From Streptomyces jeddahensis (GTDB taxonomy: Bacteria > Actinomycetota > Actinomycetes > Streptomycetales > Streptomycetaceae), in the NCBI RefSeq assembly GCF_001642995.1, contig NZ_LOHS01000158.1, forward strand, positions 40,598 through 104,597: 64,000 nucleotides of DNA. Direction: 5' to 3'. The notes beneath the pieces are model-generated. The model worked only from the letters and a program-made list of their open reading frames with translations. It was not told the origin of the DNA and ran no database searches. Below, in pieces: positions 51,209 through 62,639 of this stretch. Positions within the stretch are counted from its first letter, which is position 1. Each line of letters begins with the position of its first letter. Made by a program: the position numbers and the translations under genes.

Positions 51209-52211
51209 CGTGACAAATGACTTGGCGCACGATGTAAAGGGGACGCTGTTGGGTCTCGCTGTAAGTACGCCCGACGTAGCATCCGAGGATGCCGAGAGAC
51301 AGCATTTGAGTGCCGCCGAGGCCCAGCATCACGACCATGAGCATGGTCCAGCCGGACACCGTGATGTCGGGCCGCAGGAGTCGCATGCACACGGCGTAGA
51401 CAATTCCGGCGAAGGCCAGGGCGAGGACCACAAATCCCAGCCGCATGATGAGACGCAGTGGCACGGTCGAGAAACCGGTCATGCCGTCCACCGCAAGTCG
51501 CAGCATTTTGCCCAGCGGATATTTGGTGTCGCCCGAGTGCCGCTCGTCGCGATCGTAGAGTACCTCCTGCTGCCGGAAACCCATGGACGCGACCATTCCG
51601 CGCACGAAGCGGCTGCGCTCCCGGAACCGCCGCAGTTCCTCGGCGGCCCTGCGATCCAGCAACCGGAAGTCCCCCGTATCCAGCGGGATGTCAACCTCGG
51701 TGCACTTGCGCAGCAGCCGGTAGTAGGCGTGCGCAGTCGTGCGCTTGAAGGCTGTGTCACGTCTGGTGCGCCGACGTGCATGGACGATCTCTGCGCCTTC
51801 ACGCCAGGCATCAATGAGCTCCAGGCTCACCTGAGGCGGATCCTGCAGATCCGTATCCATCACGATGAGGGCGTCGCCCGCGGCGAAGTCGATCCCTGCT
51901 GTGATGGCGAGTTGATGCCCATAGTTACGAGTGAAGTCGACGATACGCACGCGGTGGTCGTTCTTCGCCAAGTCCTTCAAGATCGGCAGAGTGCCGTCCG
52001 TGGAACCGTCGTTGATGTACACGAACTCGAAGTCGAACTCGGGCCGTGCGGCGATCGCCTCGGTGAGCGCCGTATGGAAGGCCCAGATTCCCTCGCGCTC
52101 GTTGTAGACCGGCAGCACGTAGGAGATGAGAGATCGATGCCGTTGATCTGAGACGGCCGATGGAGTTTCTCGAGTGTCATCGGAGACGACGGATTCCATG
52201 GCAGCGGTCAT
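51198..52211 (-). CDS. GtrB-type polyprenyl-phosphate glycosyltransferase
   Basis: 337 residues. The GT2 domain has ISYVLPVYNEREGI, VYINDGSTDGTLPIL, DFTRNYGHQLAITAGIDFA and MDTDLQDPPQV, the signature of bactoprenol-phosphate glucosyl- or mannosyltransferases. Two C-terminal spans include MRLGFVVLALAFAGIVYAVC and MLMVVMLGLGGTQMLSLGILGCYVG. It would make a polyprenyl-phosphate sugar donor on the inner face for the Emb-like enzyme. GGGA lies 7 nt before ATG 52211, and its gene is 21 bp below the Emb gene. Confidence 0.88.
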   Translation of the reverse strand: MTAAMESVVSDDTRETPSAVSDQRHRSLISYVLPVYNEREGIWAFHTALTEAIAARPEFDFEFVYINDGSTDGTLPILKDLAKNDHRVRIVDFTRNYGHQLAITAGIDFAAGDALIVMDTDLQDPPQVSLELIDAWREGAEIVHARRRTRRDTAFKRTTAHAYYRLLRKCTEVDIPLDTGDFRLLDRRAAEELRRFRERSRFVRGMVASMGFRQQEVLYDRDERHSGDTKYPLGKMLRLAVDGMTGFSTVPLRLIMRLGFVVLALAFAGIVYAVCMRLLRPDITVSGWTMLMVVMLGLGGTQMLSLGILGCYVGRTYSETQQRPLYIVRQVICHDED

Positions 52212-52232
52212 GAGAGTTCCCTTCGCGCTGGG

Positions 52233-55200
52233 TTACTGATCGAAGACGTAGTAGCCCTGCCCGTTCAGGCCGCTTTGCTGAACCCGACGGACGGTGACGT
52301 CGTACGCGTCTTGCTGGATCCGATAGGTGTGCAGATAGAGGTGTCCCCAATCGAGCCCCGGCGAGCCGATTGCGCGTGTCGGGATCTCTGTGCGGGTGGA
52401 GAGCTGGTACTTGCCGATGAAGACGCCCCCCAGCTGCGAGCTTTGATCAATCCCGAAGTTGCTGGTTTCCTCGATAGAGGCGGCTACGGACTGTGCCGTG
52501 CCATGGGCGACACGCGGATAGTCGTTGCGGCAGGGAGCCAGGAATGCGAGGCGCCAGTCCAAGTAGAGCGGGTGGATTGTGCGGAGGAACTCGCGAAGCG
52601 GTACCACGTCGCGGACGGAGGGGGCGCTCGTGGAAAGCCACCCTTGCGGATCGGTTGCCCTGTCAACCGCGCGTACACGCACCTGACGAGCGCCGGCGGG
52701 CACCGCATGCGAAGCGAGTGTGAGCGGTCGCCATGCGTCGAACCGCTGCCAGTTGCGCGGACGGCCATGGCGAGGATCCGCATAGGGACGGGTAGCCGGG
52801 GGTGGGAGGCGCATTACCCGGGTGCCGAGATGTTTGCCGTCGTCCGCGAACTGGAGGCTCAGGGTGTTGCCTTGCTGCGGTCTCCCGGCCACCCACACGG
52901 TCAACACCTGGTGGCGCCCAAGACGAGGCAGCGTGAACCAGGGGCTTGTGTACGAGCCTGTCTGCTTGGCCCCTCCTGAGGTAGCGGTTGAACTTGTCCA
53001 CAGATATGGCTCCTGGATTTGCTTGGCAGGGTTGACGCTCTGCGCCCGCGCGCCGGACTCCAGAGAGCGGCCGTCGCTGCGGCGCAGAACCCCGTCCCGG
53101 GCAAGAGGGAGTGCTTCCACTGCGTCCAGCAGCCCGCATCCCGAACGCGTCACGCTGTCGTAGCTGAACCGGGTGAGTGAGTAGGCACTGGAGGATTCGA
53201 AGGGCGCCAGTGCGAAGGAGCCGATCATCAGCCCGGTCGAGACGAGTGCCATCCCCGAGAGGCCGATGGCCGGCAGCAGCGTGGGCACTGGCCAGGCTCG
53301 TCTTCTGCGGCGCATGGCGGCAGCCAGAACACCGACGCAACCCATGGCCGCAAGCCAGAGAATGGGGCTGTCCAGAGGAACTCCGCCAGGGCGGACAGGA
53401 GTGTCGGTCCAGTGAAGCCCTTCTCGGTTGAAGGTCAGCCATTGGTTGGGGCCCATGAATGCCAGGCCGGCCGTAACCGCAACCGCGCTTGCTCCCCCTA
53501 GGCCGAGCCACCGGTCCTCGGTTCGCGGCTCTTCGCTGCGAGCCCGAGCCGGTTTTCCCAACAGCAGTACGACGGCGGTGAGCAGCGCCGGGCCGATGCC
53601 GGCCAGTGACCCGAAGTGGTGGCTCCATTTGGAGGGTGCCACACACATTGCTGCGAACAGCGAGGCGGTAGAGAGCGTCAGCGGGACCAGCGCAGGTGCA
53701 TGGCACAGACGGTGGACTGCTCTGAGCAAGCAGACGGCAGCCACGAATAGTGCGGTGAGGACCAGCAATACGGCCGCACGCTTCGCGGCTGTCCCCGCAA
53801 AGGTGGTATCGAAAAGGTACTCGTATCGGATGGGTTCCTGGTACCAGGCAAGGCTCGGCCCCATCGTTTCGTGCAGCCGGGTGGCCACTACGACGCTGTG
53901 CAGAGTGTTGTCTGCGAAAATCGCCACAGCCCCAGCACAGCCGGGACAGAGCATCAGCACCCAGCGTGCGGCGGTCCGCAAGGGCTTTCCGGCCGTGATG
54001 ACGGGAACCCACCGTGGCGCGAAGACGCCAAGGATCAGCAGCGCGGCGATGCCACCAGGTGTCACGGACACGGTGAGCCCGGCTGCCAGCGACGCTGTGG
54101 CAAGCCAGGCGAATGGCCGGTCCGTGCCTGGCGCTGTCGCACGTAGGAGGCACGCAAACGTCGCCAACGTGCCCAGTGCAATGTACGGTTCGGGCCGGAC
54201 ACCCAGATTGAAGGGCAGCCAGCAAGCAAGGAAGAACACCAAGGCGAGCAGGCTCACCCGCCACCGGATCCGCGGGGTCACCGGACAGACCAATGGCAGC
54301 ACCGTTCGGTGCAGCAGCAGCCACGTCGCCAGGCCGGCAATCATGCTCGGCAGTCGGAGCAGCGGAGGACTCAGCCCGAACTCGATCGGAATCCGCATGA
54401 CGTGTTGGACAAGGGTGAACGGTGCTTCAGAGGCGTTGAACCAGCGGTAGTAATTGCCGATGTCACCGGTCGCCGCGTAATTGCGCACGGTCATCGTGGC
54501 GAATCCGTCGTCGTGGGTCGCCGGCCCGATGAAAAGCCAGGCCGCCAGTACCGTGGTGACGGAAACATCGAGTGCTGTACGCGCGTCGAAGAGAACACGG
54601 CGACGCTTGGGCGTAGCAGTCGACGTCCGCGGCCTGCGGAGGCGAATCGCCAGTGTCAGCACGACAAGGATGCAGGCGATGGTGGTGGCGGTAAGAAACG
54701 TCTTGATCCGTGTGGGGGAAGTTTCGAACCATGTATAAGGGCGCGCGACGGCACTCATCCCGCGCGCTGTAGATGCGTCGAGGTCGGTGAGAAACGCGAC
54801 AACCTCAGGCGTTGGGCCGGGTGAGAGGCGGAGTGACGGGCCTCCGGAAACATCCACTCGTGGGGTGCGGCCAGACTCGAGCCGCACTGTGATGGTGCAG
54901 CTCCCGTCCAGCTGCGGGAGCCGGATCGACCGCTTGTGGTAAACGAGTTGACTCTCACCATGGTCAGACACCATCGCGAGCCTGTCCTGAGGCGAGCCGC
55001 CCGGGGCAGTGGCAAATACCGTGGTTACGCCGGAGCGCCCCTCCGCAGCCCGCACCGCGTGGCACGGAATACGTACGGTGATGCTCTCGGGTCGGTAAGG
55101 AACGAGCTGCACGACGGTGGACCGGACATCAGCACCACGCTGCGGCCAGGTCACTTCCGATCGCTGCGCCAGTACGGGAGCAATGGGCAGCAACAGGGCA

Positions 55201-55379
55201 CTGACGATGCCCACGAGGCCAGTGACCAGAATGATGATTTCCCAGCGGTCCGATAGGCGCGGGGAGGAGCCTTTCTGTGACGGCAGATAGGGAACGCCCT
55301 CGGCGTTTGAGAGAGGTGGTGCTGAACGCGGCGGAGCAATGCGGCCGAACAATGCCATGCAATGAAGAACCGAGGCCAC
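52233..55379 (-). CDS. Emb-type arabinosyltransferase (GT53-like)
   Basis: 1048 residues. The N-terminal part has one span followed by a beta-rich extracytoplasmic domain (VRIPCHAVRAAEGRSGV, DQ-type segments) and then many spans. The second large loop opens with the motif HDDGFATMTVRNYA near 286, followed by GNYYRWFNASEAPF, the exact arrangement of EmbA/B/C, where the paired Asp binds the decaprenyl-phosphoarabinose donor. A large C-terminal extracytoplasmic carbohydrate-binding-like domain (PYLWTSSTAT, LTVWVAGRPQQGN) completes the Emb layout. It should add arabinofuranose, or a related furanose, to a surface glycan. Starts at GTG 55379 or ATG 55358 are both without a clear ribosome-binding site. 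It heads the operon with GtrB-, GtrA- and flavoprotein genes. Such proteins are uncommon outside mycolic-acid bacteria. Confidence 0.83.
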   Translation of the reverse strand: MASVLHCMALFGRIAPPRSAPPLSNAEGVPYLPSQKGSSPRLSDRWEIIILVTGLVGIVSALLLPIAPVLAQRSEVTWPQRGADVRSTVVQLVPYRPESITVRIPCHAVRAAEGRSGVTTVFATAPGGSPQDRLAMVSDHGESQLVYHKRSIRLPQLDGSCTITVRLESGRTPRVDVSGGPSLRLSPGPTPEVVAFLTDLDASTARGMSAVARPYTWFETSPTRIKTFLTATTIACILVVLTLAIRLRRPRTSTATPKRRRVLFDARTALDVSVTTVLAAWLFIGPATHDDGFATMTVRNYAATGDIGNYYRWFNASEAPFTLVQHVMRIPIEFGLSPPLLRLPSMIAGLATWLLLHRTVLPLVCPVTPRIRWRVSLLALVFFLACWLPFNLGVRPEPYIALGTLATFACLLRATAPGTDRPFAWLATASLAAGLTVSVTPGGIAALLILGVFAPRWVPVITAGKPLRTAARWVLMLCPGCAGAVAIFADNTLHSVVVATRLHETMGPSLAWYQEPIRYEYLFDTTFAGTAAKRAAVLLVLTALFVAAVCLLRAVHRLCHAPALVPLTLSTASLFAAMCVAPSKWSHHFGSLAGIGPALLTAVVLLLGKPARARSEEPRTEDRWLGLGGASAVAVTAGLAFMGPNQWLTFNREGLHWTDTPVRPGGVPLDSPILWLAAMGCVGVLAAAMRRRRRAWPVPTLLPAIGLSGMALVSTGLMIGSFALAPFESSSAYSLTRFSYDSVTRSGCGLLDAVEALPLARDGVLRRSDGRSLESGARAQSVNPAKQIQEPYLWTSSTATSGGAKQTGSYTSPWFTLPRLGRHQVLTVWVAGRPQQGNTLSLQFADDGKHLGTRVMRLPPPATRPYADPRHGRPRNWQRFDAWRPLTLASHAVPAGARQVRVRAVDRATDPQGWLSTSAPSVRDVVPLREFLRTIHPLYLDWRLAFLAPCRNDYPRVAHGTAQSVAASIEETSNFGIDQSSQLGGVFIGKYQLSTRTEIPTRAIGSPGLDWGHLYLHTYRIQQDAYDVTVRRVQQSGLNGQGYYVFDQ

Positions 55380-55699
55380 GTCTTGAGGACACGGCTGCTT
55401 ACGCCGAGCGAGCTATTTCTTGCGGTCCTTCTGACTTGCACAGATGTCTGAAGGAAATCCTTGCTCACCGGTCTCGGTCATCGGGAAGCAGCCAGCCAGG
55501 AACGACGCAAATCAAACGCCCTCCCGCGGGCAAACGCTTCTTTGAAAGAACGTTTTTTCTCGATCGATGCGTTTAGTCAGCATTTGGGTGGCGCGTTGGC
55601 TCGGGGGCTGATCGCCGAGATCGTGTTGACCGAGGACAGGCTGCCACCGCGAAGCATGACGGGGCGATGAAAGAGCCCAGTCCCGGCCCCACGTGACAG
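55380..55699. other. Intergenic region with AT-rich hairpin upstream of the Emb-like gene
   Basis: About 320 bp without a convincing gene. A nearly perfect dyad (AAACG-c-TTCTTT-g-AAAGAA-CGTTT, 55532-55555) is followed by more T residues on the plus strand. It could mark the promoter of the minus-strand Emb operon or a terminator for transcription from the left. Short plus-strand frames here are not credible. Confidence 0.45.
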
Positions 55700-58600
55700 C
55701 TACAGCAGTGAGGGCACCTGCGTGGCTTCCACGGAGCGTGCAGCCCTCTCCAGCGCGCTCGCCAGCAACGCCAGGTCCGTAGGGCCGTTCCCCAGCTCCC
55801 GCACCGGTCGCCGGGCCGGTGGATCGCCCATGCGCTCCCAGTCCAGCGCCACGACCGTGGGCCGCAGCGTGCCCGTCCGGGGAATGCGCCCGGTGACCCG
55901 ACCGGCCTGGAACGGTGTGGCCCGGCCGTCGGCCGTCCGCAGGGTCCCGCGTCCCGGCGCGGGATCGTCGACCCCGCCCGACGGTGCGTCCAGTGCGATC
56001 CGCAGCGTCGCCGAACGGCCCAGCTCCGTCTCCGGCGGGCGCGCCCCGCCCCTGGTGGCCGCCACGAGGTGTACGCCGAGCCGCTCGCCGTCCCGTGCGA
56101 CGGCCTCCAGCGCGCGTACGACCGAGCCGGCCGAGGGACGTCCGGGCGACCCGAGGGCCGGGGACAGCAGCGCGTCGACGTCGTCCACGATGACGACGAG
56201 CCGGGGCAGTGGCGGCCCTGGATCCGGACGCTTCCGGCCTCCTGGCCGCAGCCGCAGCGTCGAGCTCGGCGGGGTGTCCAGATCACCGGATGCTTGCGAG
56301 GGCAGGGGACTACCGGGTGTCTGCGTACCGGGGGTGCCGGGCGTACCGGAGGTGCCGGACGGCTGGCTGCCTGGAATCTCCGTACCGGGCGGCAGGGACG
56401 CACCGGGTGGCAGAGACGTACCCGGTGGCAGGGACGAGGGATGTGCGGACGTCCCGGAGAAAGCGGACGGTGTCTGGGGCGCCTGTGGCGCGAACGGTGC
56501 TCCCGCCGTCGCCCGCGGCGCGGTGGAGGCCTCCGACCGCCCGGGCGACCGAGCCCCTGCGGCCGACCGCTGCGCGACCATCCGGCCCGACACCTCGCGT
56601 TGCGTGTGCCAGTCGGTGAAGCCGAGCCGCCCCAGCAGCTCGGCGCGCCGCTTCAGCTCGGCCGTCAGCGACTGTGCGAACTCCCTCATCCGGACGGGGT
56701 CGTTGGCCGTCAGATACGTCGTGACGTGCGGCAGGTCCGTACAGGCCCGCAGCCCGTCGCCGCGCCCGGCGGCCCCCGTACCGCCGCCGCCCGTCGCGGC
56801 GGGCGCGCTGCCGCCCGCGCCGGCGTCGCGGCCGTCGATCAGGACGAGGCCGAGGCGGTCGGGCCGCTCCGCGGCGGCCAGCGACGCGGCCACCGAGCGC
56901 AGCAGCTCCGTCCTGCCGCTGCCCGGAGGGCCGTCGATCAGCATGTGCGGGCCCTCCGCCGCGAGGTCCACGCACACCGGCCCGCGCGGCCCGGCGCCCA
57001 GCACCGCCCAGGCGCGGCCGCCGAGGGCCTCCGGGCTGTCGTCCGCGGCCGCCCAACGCGCCATCAGCGAAGCCGGGGTGGCCCGCGCGAGCCCCAACTC
57101 GTCGAGCAGACGGGCCGCTTGGGGCAGGGGAGCGGCCACGCCCGCGTGCCGATCGCCCGGAGCGCCGTCCATCCGCAACGGCGCCAACGCCCGTGCGAAC
57201 CGCTCGATCCAGGCCGCCGACACCGCGTCGACCGCGGCCACCGTGCCATGCCCGGCGATCTCTCCGCGGACCGTACGCAGCAGCCGCAGGGCCGTGGCCA
57301 CGTCGCCGCTCAGCAGGGCGGCGGCCCCGCACGCACGGAACGCCGGGGACTCGGCACAAGCGGCCTCGTACGTCTCGGCCAGCGGCGAGGCGGGCGAGGC
57401 GGCCGGGGTCTCGGCGAGGCACACGACGTGGATCCCCGCGGCGCCGCCTTGCTCAGCGAGCCGGGTCACAGCCTCCCGCAGACCCGCGGAACCCGGGTCC
57501 CCGTCCACCACGACCACCGTGTACGGCCCGGGACGTGCACGTCCGTCGGCAGGCTCGGCAGGCGCTTCGGCCGCCTCCGTAGCGCCCCGACCCGCAGCGG
57601 CCCGCCAGGAGCCGTCCTCCGGCCGGCCCACGGCCGCGCCTCCGCCCGAGCGGGGGGTGTGTCCGTACGCCCCGTGGCCCTGCTCCTCCCTCACGTGCCC
57701 GTACGCCCGGTGGCTGCGCCCGCCGTGGTCGTCGTGCTCGTCGTAGCCCGGAGGGGCACCGCTCGCACCGCCCGGGCGGGTCTCGTCATGGAGGGCGCTG
57801 CGGCCGTGGGCGTCCTGTGCCGGATCGTGATCGTGCTCGGGCGGGCCAGAACCGCCTGACCAGCCGGTATCGCCACCGGCCGAGCTCCCCGGGCGCTCGT
57901 GCGCGTCCTGCGCACCGCTGGCCCAGGACGGTGGCTGCGCACCGCCGGCCCAGGACGGCGTCCCCTGCCGCGCATGACGTCCCGTACCGAGTGGACCCGC
58001 CGTCCTCTGTTCGCGCTGTTCGCGCAGGTGATCGTCCAGGCGCCGGAGCAGTTCGTCCGTACGGGCGGCGGCCTGTTCGCGGTCGAAGGCGAGGAGCAGG
58101 CGGCAGTCCTGGCCCTGTCCGGGGCGCAGATGGGGGAGCCAGCCGAGCCAGGACCACTCGGCGGTGCGCTCCTGGACGGGGCGCGCCCGGTCCGTGCTGA
58201 TCAGCACGATCTCCAGCACGTCGGGCGAGTGCAACGCGGCGAGCTGCGCGATCACAGAACGGGCGAGCCCGGCCAGCCGCTCGCGCGGTCCCGCCAGGCC
58301 GAGCGCGCCGGACTCCCGCAACCCGACGGTCACCGGCACCGCGGGCAGCAGTCCTGCGCCCCCCGGAGCGGGCCGGTCGGCGGTGCCGAGACGCACCACC
58401 AGCGCCTCTGGGTGATCCGGCTCGCGCTCCCAGAGCCGCGGTCCTGGACCGAGGGCGGTGAGCAGCAGCGCCGCCGGGTCCGGCCAGGGCTCGGGCGCGG
58501 TGGAGCCCGCGGGCGTCCACTCCTGCGGCGACGTTCCGTCCGCGCGGCCGGATGACCGGCCGTGATCGTCCCGGCCGCGCCCCAGCCGCCGGGCCCAGGC

Positions 58601-60082
58601 CGTGAAGCCTCCGCGCCGGCGTAGGCCCCGCGGCACCGTCGTGCCACGCGTGGGGGTGCCCATACGCGCGCGCTCGTCGGGCATCCGGCCCTGCTCGGGG
58701 ACGACGGGCAGCACCTCCGCGTTCGTATCCGTGTCCCTGCCCGCGTCCGTATCCGTGCCCCTGCCCGTGCCGACGCTGCCTTGCCGTCCGCCCGGGCCGA
58801 GGAGGCCGCCTCGCCCGGCCCCCGCGTCCGTACGCCCGAGCGCTCTCTCCTGCCGGGCGGCCGTGCCCGACCCGGATTCGTCCGGGCCCGCCGGGCTTCG
58901 GCCGCTGCCGTCGCTCATCGCCGCGCTCGACGGGTATGCGCTCGCCCCGCGGTCGCTCCAGGTCGCGTCGGCCTGATGAGACCCGAGCCCGAGCCCGGTG
59001 CCCGCGCCCGACACATCCCGTGTGCCATCGCTGGGGTCGCTTCCCGCCGGTTCCGGCGCATACGCGCCGTGCCCCCCGTCCGCCCTCGGCGAGCCCGACT
59101 GGCGGCGGTCGCTCCCCGACCCATCCGGCGCGCGCCGAGCGCGGTCGCTCTCCGGCCCGTCCGGCGCGCGCCGAGCGCGGTCGGTCCCCGCCGCATCCCG
59201 TTCGTACGCGCGGGTCCACGCTCCGGCTGATCCCTCTCCGTACGCGGCCGGCCCGCCGTCGACCGCCCCCGGGTCCCGGTCCCGCGTCCCCGTTCCGTAC
59301 GCATGGTGCGTCTCGCCCGACGGGCCCGGCTCGCCCTTGACCCCGGCCTCAGCCCGGCCCCCGGCGCGGATCTGCGCGGGTTGGCCGTCGGCCACGCGCG
59401 CGTGTGCCGCGTGGGGGTCGCCCCCGGCCGGCGGCGTCCCGGCGGCGCGCCGCACACGCAGGTGACCCTCGCCGTCCGGCGTCGTCGGCAGCGTGGGCGC
59501 CGTGTCCCCCATCGGCGCCAGGCGGATGGCGGATTCTCCCAGGCGCAGCAGTGCGCCGGGCTGGAGGCGGACCGGGCGGTCGCCTATCGGCGTGCCGTTC
59601 ACCGTCGTGCCGTTCGTGGAGCCCAGGTCCGTGACCGAGACGCCGCCGTCCGCGGCGACCGTCACGGCGCAGTGCAGCCGCGACACATCCGGGTCGTCCA
59701 GCGGGACGTCGGCGTCCGCCGAGCGGCCGATGTCGATCCGCCCGCCATGCAGCAGATGGACACCGCCCGCGTCGGGTCCGGCGACGACGTGCAGCTGGGC
59801 CGTGGCGCCCTCGAACTCGGGGCCGGGATCGGCGGGAGCGCCCAGCGCGAGCACCGCACCGTCGACCAGGGGCGGCTCGCCCAGCGTGCAGCGCTGCGCG
59901 TCGAGCCGCTCCGCGCCCGCGTACAGCACCGCGGGACCGTCGACGCCCGCGACCGCCGAGGCCAGGCCGGAGGCCACCGTGGCGAGCGCGGTGCCGGCCG
60001 GGGCGGTGACCAGCACGTCGCACGCGGCCGTGCGGCCCGTCGGTTCGGGTCGCGGCCCCAGGACGGTCAGCCGGATCTGCAT
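55700..60082 (-). CDS. FHA-domain, FtsK/SpoIIIE-like ATPase
   Basis: 1460-residue protein. An N-terminal ubiquitin-like segment and an FHA domain (GRIDIGRSADADVPLDDPDVSR, then DLGSTNGTTVNG, about 114-164) bind phosphothreonine. A disordered region rich in Gly, Asp, Arg and Ser spans about 200-560. An ATPase with the P-loop GPPGSGRTELL near 1046 and a Walker-B LVLIDGRD follows, interrupted by a low-complexity Pro/Ser insert near 1190-1280. The layout recalls EssC/EccC-type secretion ATPases and Streptomyces FHA-FtsK proteins. The two kinase genes next door may phosphorylate partners that its FHA domain reads. ATG 60082 is used; the frame extends another 71 codons without FHA-like sequence. Confidence 0.8.
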   Translation of the reverse strand: MQIRLTVLGPRPEPTGRTAACDVLVTAPAGTALATVASGLASAVAGVDGPAVLYAGAERLDAQRCTLGEPPLVDGAVLALGAPADPGPEFEGATAQLHVVAGPDAGGVHLLHGGRIDIGRSADADVPLDDPDVSRLHCAVTVAADGGVSVTDLGSTNGTTVNGTPIGDRPVRLQPGALLRLGESAIRLAPMGDTAPTLPTTPDGEGHLRVRRAAGTPPAGGDPHAAHARVADGQPAQIRAGGRAEAGVKGEPGPSGETHHAYGTGTRDRDPGAVDGGPAAYGEGSAGAWTRAYERDAAGTDRARRAPDGPESDRARRAPDGSGSDRRQSGSPRADGGHGAYAPEPAGSDPSDGTRDVSGAGTGLGLGSHQADATWSDRGASAYPSSAAMSDGSGRSPAGPDESGSGTAARQERALGRTDAGAGRGGLLGPGGRQGSVGTGRGTDTDAGRDTDTNAEVLPVVPEQGRMPDERARMGTPTRGTTVPRGLRRRGGFTAWARRLGRGRDDHGRSSGRADGTSPQEWTPAGSTAPEPWPDPAALLLTALGPGPRLWEREPDHPEALVVRLGTADRPAPGGAGLLPAVPVTVGLRESGALGLAGPRERLAGLARSVIAQLAALHSPDVLEIVLISTDRARPVQERTAEWSWLGWLPHLRPGQGQDCRLLLAFDREQAAARTDELLRRLDDHLREQREQRTAGPLGTGRHARQGTPSWAGGAQPPSWASGAQDAHERPGSSAGGDTGWSGGSGPPEHDHDPAQDAHGRSALHDETRPGGASGAPPGYDEHDDHGGRSHRAYGHVREEQGHGAYGHTPRSGGGAAVGRPEDGSWRAAAGRGATEAAEAPAEPADGRARPGPYTVVVVDGDPGSAGLREAVTRLAEQGGAAGIHVVCLAETPAASPASPLAETYEAACAESPAFRACGAAALLSGDVATALRLLRTVRGEIAGHGTVAAVDAVSAAWIERFARALAPLRMDGAPGDRHAGVAAPLPQAARLLDELGLARATPASLMARWAAADDSPEALGGRAWAVLGAGPRGPVCVDLAAEGPHMLIDGPPGSGRTELLRSVAASLAAAERPDRLGLVLIDGRDAGAGGSAPAATGGGGTGAAGRGDGLRACTDLPHVTTYLTANDPVRMREFAQSLTAELKRRAELLGRLGFTDWHTQREVSGRMVAQRSAAGARSPGRSEASTAPRATAGAPFAPQAPQTPSAFSGTSAHPSSLPPGTSLPPGASLPPGTEIPGSQPSGTSGTPGTPGTQTPGSPLPSQASGDLDTPPSSTLRLRPGGRKRPDPGPPLPRLVVIVDDVDALLSPALGSPGRPSAGSVVRALEAVARDGERLGVHLVAATRGGARPPETELGRSATLRIALDAPSGGVDDPAPGRGTLRTADGRATPFQAGRVTGRIPRTGTLRPTVVALDWERMGDPPARRPVRELGNGPTDLALLASALERAARSVEATQVPSLL

Positions 60083-60632
60083 CGCCGTCAGCAGTCCCTT
60101 CTGCGGGCACCCGGCACGGGGTTGCGCTGTGATTCCCCCCACCGCACACGGGCACGTCGGCCAGTACTGGAGGCATCCTCGCACCTGCCACTGACAACAC
60201 GCCCGGCGCCCACCCGTAAGTGATCTTGATTGGTCGGCTCTGCCCGCAAAAGTGCCCGCCCTGTGCGCAGCCGCTGTCCGCTTGCGATCGCCCACCGACG
60301 CGGCAGTGACGTAATAGACGTCATACCGGCGCGATGCGGGCGCGATGCCGGCGTGATTCCGGCAACCAACAGCCCCGGCGCCGCGTCTTTCCCCACCACC
60401 GACGGAAGCGTCTCAGGGAGGATCACACAGGAAGTCGACAGGCCGGAGGTCCGCCCGCTCCCACTACAGTGGATCGGAAGACCAGGACCGCCCGGGGGCT
60501 CGGCGTTGTCAGCGCCTCGCGGAGCCGCCGTACCACGGGCACAAGCAGGCAGCAGCACAAGCAGGCAGCAGCGAGCACACCAGTGCGAGCAACAGACCAG
60601 CCAGGGCAAGAAGCAAGCAGGGAGCGCATGAC
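60083..60632. other. Divergent control region between the FHA-ATPase and kinase genes
   Basis: About 550 bp. It contains a perfect dyad TGACGT-N5-ACGTCA at 60307-60323 and two tandem copies of the 16-mer ACAAGCAGGCAGCAGC at 60541-60572. A ribosome-binding GGAG lies 8 nt before the kinase GTG. No credible gene is seen. Confidence 0.5.
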
Positions 60633-62423
<1,791 letters not shown>

Positions 62424-62475
62424 CCGGCGACTCTGATGAGTCCGGCGACTCTGGCGAGTCCGGCGAGACTGGGGA
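62424..62475 (+). repeat. Tandem 18-bp repeat after the kinase stop
   Basis: Unit 1 at 62424-62441 and unit 2 at 62442-62459 differ at two or three bases (CCGGCGACTCTGATGAGT, CCGGCGACTCTGGCGAGT); unit 3 is partial. It lies in the 216-bp gap between the kinase genes. Confidence 0.55.
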
Positions 62476-62639
62476 TTTGTCGACATCTGCAGGGTGATTT
62501 CCTCCTCGGAAGTGAAGGTTGGCTCCGCGGCCGCGTAGTTTTGTCGGCTGAGGCCGGGCCCGGGGGCCGCGACGGCAGCCGCTGATGCGCCCGGCCCGGG
62601 AGAGCACAGTGTCGCCGACACGCGTCCGTAGGAGCAGTC

